Origin: a bacterium ADurb.Bin374
GTDB lineage: Bacteria; Riflebacteria; Ozemobacteria; Ozemobacterales; Ozemobacteraceae
Assembly (NCBI GenBank): GCA_002068715.1
Contig: MWAR01000553.1
Location: 1-11,485 of the forward strand
Reading direction: 5' to 3'
Length of the DNA stretch: 11,485 nucleotides
Positions 1 through 6,891 of this stretch are shown here, one piece after another (position 1 is the first letter of the stretch; each line of letters begins with the position of its first letter). The translations under genes were made by a program, and so were the position numbers. Under the pieces are notes generated by a model. The model made no database searches, was not told the origin of the DNA, and saw nothing but the letters and a program-made list of their open reading frames with translations.

Positions 1-2
1 TC

Positions 3-1082
3 AGGCGCGTCCGCTTCCTCTCGATCGGATGCCCCGCGGCCGGGGGCGTCGAGCCGGTCAGGATCGACGTTGCCCTGACGAAGCGGTATGGCAACTCGCT
101 GGCGCGCGTCGCCCTGCTTCACTTCGCGCTCAAACGACTAGGCATCGAAAGCCGGGTCGGGTTCATGCAGGGCTGGAGCGTCGACGGGATCAACCCCGAG
201 ATTCCCAGCTTCGGACAGGCCGTAGCGGCAATCCTCAGGCTGGATATCGACGGGCGCACGTTCTATACCGCTTGCGATAATGACTATCTGCCGTTCGGCA
301 TGCTCGACACCGACGCGCAGGGAACGATGGCATGCTTCCTGACGGCATCCGGAACCGATTTCGCGTTCGAACGCATCCCCGAGGGCGGTGCCGGAAACCG
401 CACGGAACGTCACATTTTCGTGCAGGTCGCCGCCGACGGTTCGATGGATGTGCGAGACGCGCGAACGGTCCACGGCCCTGGCCAGGCGGCATTGCGCGGT
501 CTCAAGGCGGCCAAGGCCCAGGAAAGACAGAATTTTGCCGAGCAGATGGCCAAGCGGGTGCATCCCAAGGCGAAGCTCTCCGGATATGCCCTGTCGGATC
601 TCGACGATCTGAGCGCACCGGTCACGCTGACGCTGAACTACCGGATCACGGACGGCGCCATCCGGGCGTCGGAAAACCTGATGGCGTTCCGGAACCACTG
701 GATCGGCTACAATTCCCGCTCGGCTGGCCTCGCGACGCGAACTTATCCGCTCGATTACTACGCCACCGAGGAGACCGTGAATACGGTCGTTTTCGAACTT
801 CCGGAAGGTTTCCGCTGGGTGCCCTGGAATCGCGACTACACCTGGAACTGCGGCTGTCTGTCATATGAATCGACCCTCACCCAACACAGACAGACTCTTC
901 AATTCACCGACCGGTTCCGGGTTTCGCGCAAGACATACCTGCCGGGAACCGACTACCGTCATTACCGAAGCTGTCTGCAGACCATGGCGGAACTCGCGAA
1001 ACAGTGGCTGATCATCGAACGCAAGCCCTTCACGCAGCCCAACGGTCTCAACGGCCCAGTCGCCCCCGACCCGCAGGGCTGA
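3..1082 (+). CDS. Transglutaminase-like (DUF3857-type) protein, 3' part, apparently catalytically dead
   Basis: The reading frame is open from the left edge, so the true start lies outside the window; 359 codons are visible. The layout matches the second half of DUF3857-associated transglutaminase proteins. A core segment RYGNSLARVALL (codons 28-39) sits where the family has R-x-G-D-C-K-D-K-A-x-L-L. Then come PSFGQAV (68-74) and a PFG turn (97-99). A beta-rich tail ends in the family's usual pattern of a 'FRVSRKTYLP' strand followed by a Tyr-rich helix and a basic end. By hand alignment the catalytic Cys is Ser32, the His is Gln72 and the Asp is Ala90. The protein therefore probably binds or scaffolds rather than catalyses. 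Family members usually carry an N-terminal signal peptide and act in the periplasm; that part is not visible here. The next gene starts 7 bases after the stop, suggesting one operon. The family call is fairly sure; the loss of activity rests on an unaided alignment. Confidence 0.75.
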   Translation, partial: RRVRFLSIGCPAAGGVEPVRIDVALTKRYGNSLARVALLHFALKRLGIESRVGFMQGWSVDGINPEIPSFGQAVAAILRLDIDGRTFYTACDNDYLPFGMLDTDAQGTMACFLTASGTDFAFERIPEGGAGNRTERHIFVQVAADGSMDVRDARTVHGPGQAALRGLKAAKAQERQNFAEQMAKRVHPKAKLSGYALSDLDDLSAPVTLTLNYRITDGAIRASENLMAFRNHWIGYNSRSAGLATRTYPLDYYATEETVNTVVFELPEGFRWVPWNRDYTWNCGCLSYESTLTQHRQTLQFTDRFRVSRKTYLPGTDYRHYRSCLQTMAELAKQWLIIERKPFTQPNGLNGPVAPDPQG

Positions 1083-1089
1083 GCCGGAC

Positions 1090-2976
1090 ATGCAGGAAGC
1101 GGTGTTCGCAGGGTTCCTGCCTGCGTTCGTCATTCTCGTCCTGCCCGTGGTTTACGCCAGCGGCGAGACGACCGCCGTCTTTCTGCTCGAAATGGCCGCG
1201 GCAGGCATTCTTCTCGGCCGACTGTTCGGCATCGTCAGACATGAAGGCGCACCTCAGGCGCCAGGATTGCGCAGTTCGGACGGCCCCGCACGCCGCTTCT
1301 GGCATCTCGTGCCGGTCTGGCTGATTCTGGTCGGCCTGTCGGTCGTGACGTCCGAGAATGCGGCCGCGTCATTTCCCGCATTTCTGAAGCTGCTCGCTCT
1401 CGTGATGCTGGCCGTGGCGGCAGCAAACGACGCGGAGCGTTTCGGATGGCTGACCGGCATCTGCGTCTCCGCCGGGCTGGCGGGAATATTTCATGGTGTC
1501 CTGGCAATCCAGGAATACGTAGAAGGGGCCCCGATGCCGCTCACCTGGGCCGATCCCGCTCTGCGTTCCATCATCCGGACGCGCTGCGCCGGCATCTTCA
1601 CCGATCCGAACGTGTTCGGCGCCTTTCTGGCCGCCCTGATCCCCTGGCAGATCTGCGGCCTCGCCCTCGCGACAGAAGAGTGGCGAAAGTATGAATCGCG
1701 GCTGCAGGCCTTTTTCGGAGCGGCCCTGCTGATGACAGGCATCGCCCTGCTGATGACCTTCAGCCGCGGCGCCTACCTGGCGGCGCTCGCTGGGGTCGTC
1801 ATCGCGTCAGCCATCTGGAAACCGTCTCCGAAACGGCCCTGGAGCGGCGCTGCCCGAACAATTGCCATAGTAGCAGCAATATTGTTTGTCATATTCTTGT
1901 CAGGGCCGTTCAAATATCGTTTCATCAGCATCGGCAATACGAAGGATATGACGTTCTCCCAGCGCACGCTGATAAACAAGGGTATTTTGGCGGCGGCCGC
2001 GAGCGTTCCCTGGACCGGCTACGGCCTTCATACATTTTCCCAGGTATATCCAAGATTCAGATGCGTCGGCGGGGATTATCCCATGAACGCCCACAACGAG
2101 TTTCTCCAGACGTTCGTCGAAGCAGGCCCGCTCGCGGCCACCCTTCTCGCGGCTCTCAGCCTCATCATCTGGTGGAGCGTCGCGAAGCAGGCCCTCTCAG
2201 CGCCACGATCCTGGCCGGGAGGAGCGGCGGCCGGCAGCTGGGCGGTCTTTTTCCTCCACAACCTGAGCGGTTTTTCCTCCCGGATGCTGCCTACATCAGC
2301 ATTTTTCGCCCTGACAGTCGGCGCGGTCATCGCCGCGGGGACCGTTTCCGAAAACCACTCCGATAAAACCGCAACGGGAGCCGCAGGCAAGCTGCAGTCG
2401 CTCGCCATCGCCCTGCTTCTGCTCTATCTTCTTTTCGTCGTCAGGGAGACCAGGCATCAGCAACAGCTCGACGCCACTTCGGCGGAGCTCGCAGCCGGGG
2501 AGATCCGCACGGCAGAGGCGCGGCTTTCAGAACTGAGGACCCAGCGTCCGACAGATCCCATGGTCTGGGCGCTTTCCGCCCGCGCCGCCGAGGCCCGTGC
2601 CGACGCAGAGGCCGCCCTCGGATATTACGCCCGGGCCGGCGAAATCAATCCTCATGAAGCACTCTTCTGGTCGGAACGGGCTCGCATCGTCGCCGCCGCT
2701 TCCGCCCCCGCCGAGGCTTTCCCCCTGATCCAGCGCGCGACCGAACTCGATCCGGCTTCCGAGCAGTTCAGGCTGGATGCCGCAAGACTGCTTCTCTCCC
2801 TGAACAAACCACAGGAAGCGCTGAACGAGCTTGACGCTGCCCTGCGCATGTCACCTGGCTTTCACGATGTCTACAGAATCTATCGACAGGTAGAGGAACT
2901 TCGCCGTCAGATCGCCGAACAAGAGCGCCCTGTTCCAACCGGGGAACCAGCCACAGAGCCAGGACTCCCGCGATGA
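1090..2976 (+). CDS. O-antigen ligase-family (Wzy_C) membrane protein with C-terminal TPR region
   Basis: This 628-residue protein has about 11-13 hydrophobic segments between residues 5 and 451. Hallmarks of the Wzy/WaaL family are present: TDPNVFGAFLAAL (171-183), the FSRGAYLA motif (224-231) and a large loop (about 273-345) carrying GYGLHTF (310-316), NAHNEFLQ (333-340) and EAGPLAA (344-350). In this family the loop holds the residues that handle lipid-linked glycan for polymerisation or transfer on the periplasmic face. Residues about 460-600 form TPR-like helical pairs, for example around ALGYYARAGEINP and ALNELDAALRMSPG, probably for partner binding. Polymerase, ligase and protein-glycosylating members cannot be told apart by sequence. 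AGGG lies 11 bases before the ATG. The stop overlaps the next gene's start in ATGA, so translation is probably coupled. The codons around 1860-1980 are more AT-rich than their surroundings. Confidence 0.88.
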   Translation: MQEAVFAGFLPAFVILVLPVVYASGETTAVFLLEMAAAGILLGRLFGIVRHEGAPQAPGLRSSDGPARRFWHLVPVWLILVGLSVVTSENAAASFPAFLKLLALVMLAVAAANDAERFGWLTGICVSAGLAGIFHGVLAIQEYVEGAPMPLTWADPALRSIIRTRCAGIFTDPNVFGAFLAALIPWQICGLALATEEWRKYESRLQAFFGAALLMTGIALLMTFSRGAYLAALAGVVIASAIWKPSPKRPWSGAARTIAIVAAILFVIFLSGPFKYRFISIGNTKDMTFSQRTLINKGILAAAASVPWTGYGLHTFSQVYPRFRCVGGDYPMNAHNEFLQTFVEAGPLAATLLAALSLIIWWSVAKQALSAPRSWPGGAAAGSWAVFFLHNLSGFSSRMLPTSAFFALTVGAVIAAGTVSENHSDKTATGAAGKLQSLAIALLLLYLLFVVRETRHQQQLDATSAELAAGEIRTAEARLSELRTQRPTDPMVWALSARAAEARADAEAALGYYARAGEINPHEALFWSERARIVAAASAPAEAFPLIQRATELDPASEQFRLDAARLLLSLNKPQEALNELDAALRMSPGFHDVYRIYRQVEELRRQIAEQERPVPTGEPATEPGLPR

Positions 2977-4442
2977 CCGTGGCCGGGTCACAGACTTCAT
3001 CGAATCCCGGATGGAGAGGACGCGACTGGACAATCTGGCTGATGATCACGTCTCTCCTGCTCGTCACTCTGTTTCTCGATACCGATGGCCTCGACAGCCG
3101 TGTGACGACCGAACGGTTCACGCTTGACGGCCGCACCTACGAGGGACGGCTCTTTTCCCCCGACGGTACCATGAAGGAAGTGGTTCTCGCAGCCCATGGA
3201 ACCAATTCACATCGCGAGATCTTCATGCCTCTCGCCTGGGAATGCGCGAACCGTGGCATCTCGCTGTTCACGTTCGACTCCCCAACGGTTACGACTGACG
3301 AAGGTGTCGGAATCAGAAGCAGGGAACTGGAGGCGGCATTGTCCGCCCTCAGAGCGAGCCATTCCGCGCTTCTCGCCTTTCATCTGGCCGGTCATTCCGA
3401 CGGGGTTCCGCCGTCGCTGGCGTTCGCCGGGAGGTCTCATCCCAGCCTGTTCAGAAGCATGTCGATCCTCGGCTCGTTTGCAACCACCGATTCGAAGCAG
3501 ATCGCCACCGTTTCGGCATTCGCCGGCACGCTCGACCAGGTGTTTCCCGTTTCCGAGATCCGGGAATCCCTCGACGAGTATGCCGCTTCGCAGACGCAGC
3601 TTCATCTCTCGCGGCTGTCGGACCACTTCACCGAACAGTATGATCCTGTCCTGATCACCGGGATCGCTGACTTCATCGCCGGCACGAACCGCTCGCCCCT
3701 CGGTGCGGCACGAAGGCTTCTTGGGCTTGCGTTCCTGGCTGTCCTGGCCTTTCTCGGAGGCACCCGGGCCGCCTGTCGGAGCGCAGTATTCAGACTGTGC
3801 TTCATCGGATGTTCCCTGGCACTCTGGCACTTCGGAAACCGCCTCGAGTGGCCACGCGGTCCCGCGGTTCTCTCGCTTCTCGGCATGCTTGCCGGGCCGA
3901 TCCCGGGAGGAACGTCCCTCCGGTTCATCGCCGTTTTCTGGAGCCTCATGGCAATCAACGTCTCTGCGGCTTCCACATGGTTCCGAGATCATATTTCAAG
4001 CGATATTATATGGGCTCCTCTGATGATGTTCTGGTATCTTCCCGCATGGATCGTCAAGCTGACCCTGTTTCTGGTATCGCTGGTCCGCCGGGCCGATCCG
4101 CTCGCCCTGGATGCGGTGCCGTCACCTCTGCTGGTCATAGCCGGGATGGCCCTGGTCGTCCCGAACCTTCCCGGCCGGCTGGGCAGAATGTTCGGCTCCA
4201 CGGCCTCGATGTCGCATGACAGCCGTCAGCGCACCCTTGCGTTCCTTCTCGTCTCGATCATGGCTGCGTTGTGGGTAGTCAGGTTTTTTCAGGGTTTCCT
4301 CCGCCTCGAAATCCTCGAGTCGATGGCAGGCACCTATCTGCGCACTCTTCTCCTTCCCGCGTCCTGGCTGTTGTGGAAAAGCATTTCGGCTCTTCGAACA
4401 TCCGTGGGAAACGAGCAAAACAGAAATATTTCACCGGGTTGA
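2973..4442 (+). CDS. Alpha/beta hydrolase fused to a multi-pass membrane domain
   Basis: The protein has 489 residues. A transmembrane segment at 21-36 is followed by an alpha/beta hydrolase domain at about 45-238. AAHGTNSH (73-80) forms the oxyanion-hole His-Gly. GHSDG (140-144) is the nucleophile elbow, with Ser142. Asp188 in GTLDQVF and His218 in SDHFTEQYD fit the remaining triad positions. The order and spacing match an active serine hydrolase. From about 247 to 470 come roughly seven or eight hydrophobic stretches that I do not recognise as a known transporter or acyltransferase. The hydrolase domain probably faces the periplasm if the first segment is a signal anchor, but topology is inferred. 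AGGA lies 8 bases before the ATG, and the start overlaps the ligase-family stop by four bases, so the two are likely made together. A role in trimming a lipid or glycan product is conceivable; the substrate is unknown. Confidence 0.82.
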   Translation: MTVAGSQTSSNPGWRGRDWTIWLMITSLLLVTLFLDTDGLDSRVTTERFTLDGRTYEGRLFSPDGTMKEVVLAAHGTNSHREIFMPLAWECANRGISLFTFDSPTVTTDEGVGIRSRELEAALSALRASHSALLAFHLAGHSDGVPPSLAFAGRSHPSLFRSMSILGSFATTDSKQIATVSAFAGTLDQVFPVSEIRESLDEYAASQTQLHLSRLSDHFTEQYDPVLITGIADFIAGTNRSPLGAARRLLGLAFLAVLAFLGGTRAACRSAVFRLCFIGCSLALWHFGNRLEWPRGPAVLSLLGMLAGPIPGGTSLRFIAVFWSLMAINVSAASTWFRDHISSDIIWAPLMMFWYLPAWIVKLTLFLVSLVRRADPLALDAVPSPLLVIAGMALVVPNLPGRLGRMFGSTASMSHDSRQRTLAFLLVSIMAALWVVRFFQGFLRLEILESMAGTYLRTLLLPASWLLWKSISALRTSVGNEQNRNISPG

Positions 4443-4480
4443 AATATTGCGAAATAATTTCGGCAGCTTTGCGTATCATT
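4423..4480 (+). promoter_or_regulatory. Cluster of GAAATA boxes upstream of the ECF sigma gene
   Basis: Three related boxes stand in an AT-rich dip: GAAATATTTC (4423-4432, a perfect palindrome), GAAATATTGC (4441-4450) and CGAAATAATTTCG (4450-4462, 6-base arms about one centre base). Their starts are 18 and 10 bases apart. The first lies in the last codons of the hydrolase gene, the others in the 49-base gap before the sigma gene. This looks like an operator or promoter-proximal element. I cannot place a convincing -35/-10 pair; TATCAT at 4474-4479 is the best -10 candidate. Confidence 0.4.
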
Positions 4481-4491
4481 CCTGGTGAAGG

Positions 4492-5010
4492 ATGAAACAA
4501 CCGATGCCGAACGAATCGATCATGGACCTCTACCGCCGGAATCCGAAAGAAGGATTCCGGCTGATCTATGGAGAGTTCGCCCCCAGGCTGAAAGCGTATC
4601 TGATGAGTTCGTTCGGCATCGGTTCGCAGGCATCGGAAGACATCATCCACGACGCCCTCCTGCCCTGGGTCGAAACCCCCGCCAGGATGACCGCGATCGA
4701 CAACCCGACCGCCTACCTGTTCGCGTCCGTCCGCAACGGCGCCCTGCAGACAAAGCGGCGTCCAACGAACCCGCTGGACGATGAGGAACCGCCCCAGACC
4801 GCTGCCTCCGACCCGACAACCGGAATCGAAATCCGGCGGGCGCTGGCGAAGCTTCTCGAGGAACAGCGTGAAGCCGTCGTTCTGCGGGTCTGGGGCGGAC
4901 TGTCCCTCGCCGAGCTGGCGGAACACCAGGGCGTCCCGTTGCAGACGGCCTCGTCCCGCTACCGATACGGCCTTGCGAAACTGAAGGAGCTCCTGTCATG
5001 GGTGGAATGA
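4492..5010 (+). CDS. ECF-type RNA polymerase sigma factor
   Basis: The protein has 172 residues, a normal length for an extracytoplasmic-function sigma factor. Region 2 spans about 18-85: the FRLIYGEFAPRLKAYL helix, then SEDIIHDALLPWV, which corresponds to the usual A-E-D-(L/I)-x-Q-(D/E)-(V/T)-F stretch, and NPTAYLFASVRN. A short acidic linker (94-112) leads to region 4 at about 118-168, with LLEEQREAVVLRVWGGLSLAELAE and a helix-turn-helix ending in SSRYRYGLAKLKELL. The factor would direct RNA polymerase to a small set of promoters, perhaps including its own and that of the secreted protein downstream. The start is not certain: ATG at 4492 has GGTG 4 bases upstream, while ATG at 4504 has AAGGA 11 bases upstream. 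The next gene begins inside this one, 13 bases before its end, which is typical of sigma/anti-sigma pairs. The exact ECF group cannot be assigned by eye. Confidence 0.9.
   Translation: MKQPMPNESIMDLYRRNPKEGFRLIYGEFAPRLKAYLMSSFGIGSQASEDIIHDALLPWVETPARMTAIDNPTAYLFASVRNGALQTKRRPTNPLDDEEPPQTAASDPTTGIEIRRALAKLLEEQREAVVLRVWGGLSLAELAEHQGVPLQTASSRYRYGLAKLKELLSWVE
4535..4561 (+). other. Perfect 10-bp hairpin in the early sigma-factor coding region
   Basis: GCCGGAATCC (4535-4544) and GGATTCCGGC (4552-4561) are exact inverted repeats around the 7-base loop GAAAGAA. The structure starts about 43 bases after the likely start codon. No T-run follows, so it is not a standard terminator. It could slow ribosomes, affect mRNA stability or be chance in GC-rich coding sequence. 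Confidence 0.45.
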
Positions 5011-5417
5011 ACGACAACGATCCCTTTGCAGAATCGCTGCGCAGCAGGCTTCCCCTGCCGCCGGTCTCGGACGATCTGCTCGCCCGGCTCGAACGACGGG
5101 CGGAATGGTCGCAACCCCGGTTTCAGCCTCTCATCGTCATCGGGCTGACGCTGGCAATTCTCGCCTGCCTGATATTCTATATCGTATCAAACCCATCGAC
5201 TCCCGCGTCTCGAACATCCCTTTCCGAAGAGAGTCCGGCATCGTTGCCGATAGCCGTTCCGGCGAACATTCCAGTAGCGTTCGTGCCGTCGTCCGACGAG
5301 CAGTTCGAAAGCGGGCTTTCCATCATTTCAAGATGCCGTCTCGAACGCGAGCCGGCCTTCAATTTCGCCCTGGACTCGGTCGCATCTCACGGCGAGGGCC
5401 GTCAACTCACTCTCTGA
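4998..5417 (+). CDS. Single-pass membrane protein, candidate anti-sigma factor
   Basis: This is a 139-residue protein with no family I recognise. Residues 1-43 are polar and probably cytoplasmic. Residues 44-64 (from PLIVIGLTLAI) form one clear transmembrane helix. Residues 65-139 form a Ser/Pro-rich tail, probably periplasmic. It overlaps the sigma-factor gene by 13 bases. AAGGAG sits 8 bases before ATG 4998, so I prefer this start to the ATGA-overlap start at 5007. Position, coupling and topology are those of a membrane anti-sigma factor that would hold the ECF sigma until a signal arrives. The cytoplasmic part is short and lacks the zinc-binding H-x3-C-x2-C motif common in this role. It could instead be a co-regulated envelope protein. 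The anti-sigma role is inferred from context alone. Confidence 0.68.
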   Translation: MGGMNDNDPFAESLRSRLPLPPVSDDLLARLERRAEWSQPRFQPLIVIGLTLAILACLIFYIVSNPSTPASRTSLSEESPASLPIAVPANIPVAFVPSSDEQFESGLSIISRCRLEREPAFNFALDSVASHGEGRQLTL

Positions 5418-5438
5418 TATATATTCTCTAAATTATAC

Positions 5439-5445
5439 AAGGAGG
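5439..5445 (+). promoter_or_regulatory. Strong ribosome binding site for the secreted protein
   Basis: AAGGAGG, a full-length Shine-Dalgarno match, stands 8 bases before ATG 5454. It is the strongest in the window and fixes this start. It follows a very AT-rich 20-base stretch (5416-5440) that could hold a promoter, but I could not pair a -35 with it. Confidence 0.8.
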
Positions 5446-5453
5446 ATGTTCCC

Positions 5454-6725
5454 ATGAGAAACGCAGTGTTGGTAATCGTATCGCTCCTTCTGATCGCACA
5501 TCCGCTCATTGCCAGGCCAGGCAACGATCCGAACGGCGCCGTCCGCTACCTGAACGCGATCGGGCAACTTCCGGCTGTTTCCAACGAGGTTCTCGACGAG
5601 TTCGGCAAGATCGAGAAATTCGAAGACATGAGCAATCTCGGCAGTGCTTCGGCCGCGCTCCTGCGCGAGCCGAAAGTGAAAAGCGCGATGGATCTTCTCC
5701 GACTCGGCGCCGCCTGCCAACAGTGCAATTTCACTCCCGACGATCGCCAGCTCTTTTCCGACTTCATCCCGCCCTACCGTCGCCTCCGCCAGCTTGCACG
5801 GCTTGCCCGAGCCTGGGCCTGGCAGCAGGAAAAAGACGGCAGGCCCGAAGCCGCGTTCGACACGCTGACCTCGACGTTCATGCTCGGCCAGCATGTCGAG
5901 GACAACGGCATCATCATCAGCACCATGATCGGAGTCGCCATCCGCAAGATCGCCGCGAATGCGCTCATCGAGTTCCGCACGCGACATCCGGAAGAGATCT
6001 GGAAAACCCGCCTGACGGATTTCTTCAAGCGCATCCCCCGCCCCGCCGTGGATCTGAAGGCATCCATCGAGTATGAGCGCACGGGGTTCCTGAACACGCT
6101 CCGTGACGCGAAAACAAATCCGGAGATCTTCCGTGACATCGGCATGGAGCTCGACTTGCCCGCATCGGCAAGTATCGCGGCAAAACCAGACATGACCAAA
6201 GCCTGTCACGCGAATCTTCGCGTCCTCATGGGAGCTCTCGAAATGCTGAACATGGATTATTCCCAGCCGCTTCCGGCAACGATCTCGGAGAACCTCCAAC
6301 CGAGTCTCGTCCAACTCGGATATCTGAAAACCCCCGCGGTCTGCCCCGACGGCGGAAAATACGATCTGACTGGCCTCGATACGGAAACTCCGCGCGCGAC
6401 CTGTTCTCTGCACGGCAATCCCGAAGTTCCCTCCGAATCCGCGATCCGCGAAGATAACGATAAGAAGGAGCGCACGGCGGCGTATCTGATCCACCTGGCC
6501 GCAACCCCCGATTACGATCGGATGATGGACGAATGCTCGAACATGTATACCGAACTGATCGCCGTCGATCCAAACGCCGCCGATGCCGAAGCGAAATTCG
6601 AAAACATCCGGAAACGTGTCGAGTCGTCGGAAAACATTTTCATCAGAAACGGCATCCCGAACCTGCAAAAGGCCTTTGTCGAGGTGAAAAACCTCCAGGA
6701 GATGATCGACCGTCTTCTCAGGTAA
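5454..6725 (+). CDS. Exported protein of unknown function with an internal pilin-head-like module
   Basis: The protein has 423 residues. Residues 1-20 form a Sec signal peptide, with probable cleavage near LIA/RPG. I recognise no enzyme family. Residues about 75-215 form a helical module with CQQC (88-91), WAWQQEKDGRPEAAF (121-135) and a small hydrophobic helix near 153-170. Residues about 247-325 resemble the globular part of type II/IV-like prepilins: KACHANLRVLMGALEMLNMD (249-268), then GYLKTPAVCPDGGKYDL (289-305) and CSLHG (317-321). The CPxGGxY...CSxHG signature is well known in prepilin-type proteins, yet here there is no prepilin cleavage site or N-terminal pilin helix. A helical tail (about 335-423) follows. 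Cys297 and Cys317 could form a disulphide. The gene follows the sigma/candidate anti-sigma pair by 36 bases, has the best ribosome binding site here and ends at a strong hairpin, so it may be the main output of that regulon. Confidence 0.82.
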   Translation: MRNAVLVIVSLLLIAHPLIARPGNDPNGAVRYLNAIGQLPAVSNEVLDEFGKIEKFEDMSNLGSASAALLREPKVKSAMDLLRLGAACQQCNFTPDDRQLFSDFIPPYRRLRQLARLARAWAWQQEKDGRPEAAFDTLTSTFMLGQHVEDNGIIISTMIGVAIRKIAANALIEFRTRHPEEIWKTRLTDFFKRIPRPAVDLKASIEYERTGFLNTLRDAKTNPEIFRDIGMELDLPASASIAAKPDMTKACHANLRVLMGALEMLNMDYSQPLPATISENLQPSLVQLGYLKTPAVCPDGGKYDLTGLDTETPRATCSLHGNPEVPSESAIREDNDKKERTAAYLIHLAATPDYDRMMDECSNMYTELIAVDPNAADAEAKFENIRKRVESSENIFIRNGIPNLQKAFVEVKNLQEMIDRLLR

Positions 6726-6766
6726 CCGGGGCAACAGGATCCGCGAATCGATCAGACTCCCGGGGA

Positions 6767-6800
6767 GCGCCGGCATGTTGTCATGCCGGCGCATTCCTTT
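6767..6800 (+). terminator. Intrinsic terminator after the secreted-protein gene
   Basis: GCGCCGGCATG (6767-6777) and CATGCCGGCGC (6782-6792) form a perfect 11-bp stem with a 4-base loop TTGT. A short pyrimidine tract ATTCCTTT follows on the + strand only. It lies 42 bases after the stop codon at 6725. The T-run is weak, but the stem is very stable. Confidence 0.75.
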
Positions 6801-6829
6801 CATGCCGCGGTTTCCTGGTGTCGTGAAGA

Positions 6830-6858
6830 TTGTCAAACATCAGTTTGAGTGTTAGGAT
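6830..6858 (+). promoter_or_regulatory. Sigma70-like promoter with an inverted repeat in the spacer
   Basis: TTGTCA (6830-6835) and TAGGAT (6853-6858) are 17 bases apart, 5/6 and 4/6 matches to the sigma70 consensus. Transcription would start near 6865. The spacer is largely covered by TCAAAC-atca-GTTTGA (6833-6848), an exact 6-base inverted repeat that could be an operator. The site lies between the terminator and the kinase-unit genes, where a promoter is expected. Confidence 0.5.
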
Positions 6859-6877
6859 TCCACGTTGAGGATTCTCC

Positions 6878-6883
6878 GGGAGG
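6878..6883 (+). promoter_or_regulatory. Ribosome binding site deciding the start of the TPR/kinase gene
   Basis: GGGAGG lies 8 bases before TTG 6892 and 14 bases before ATG 6898, both in frame. The spacing favours the TTG. A further in-frame TTG at 6865 would coincide with the predicted transcription start and is less likely. Confidence 0.5.
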
Positions 6884-6891
6884 CTCGATAT

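Noticed and set aside
3207..3992. 261-codon - strand frame over the hydrolase gene
   Set aside because: It is charged low-complexity sequence opposite an intact hydrolase triad; a shadow.
5433..6836. 467-codon open frame on the - strand across the secreted-protein gene
   Set aside because: It is the antisense shadow of a + strand gene that has a full Shine-Dalgarno sequence, a signal peptide and a recognisable Cys motif. GC-rich codon use keeps the opposite strand open.
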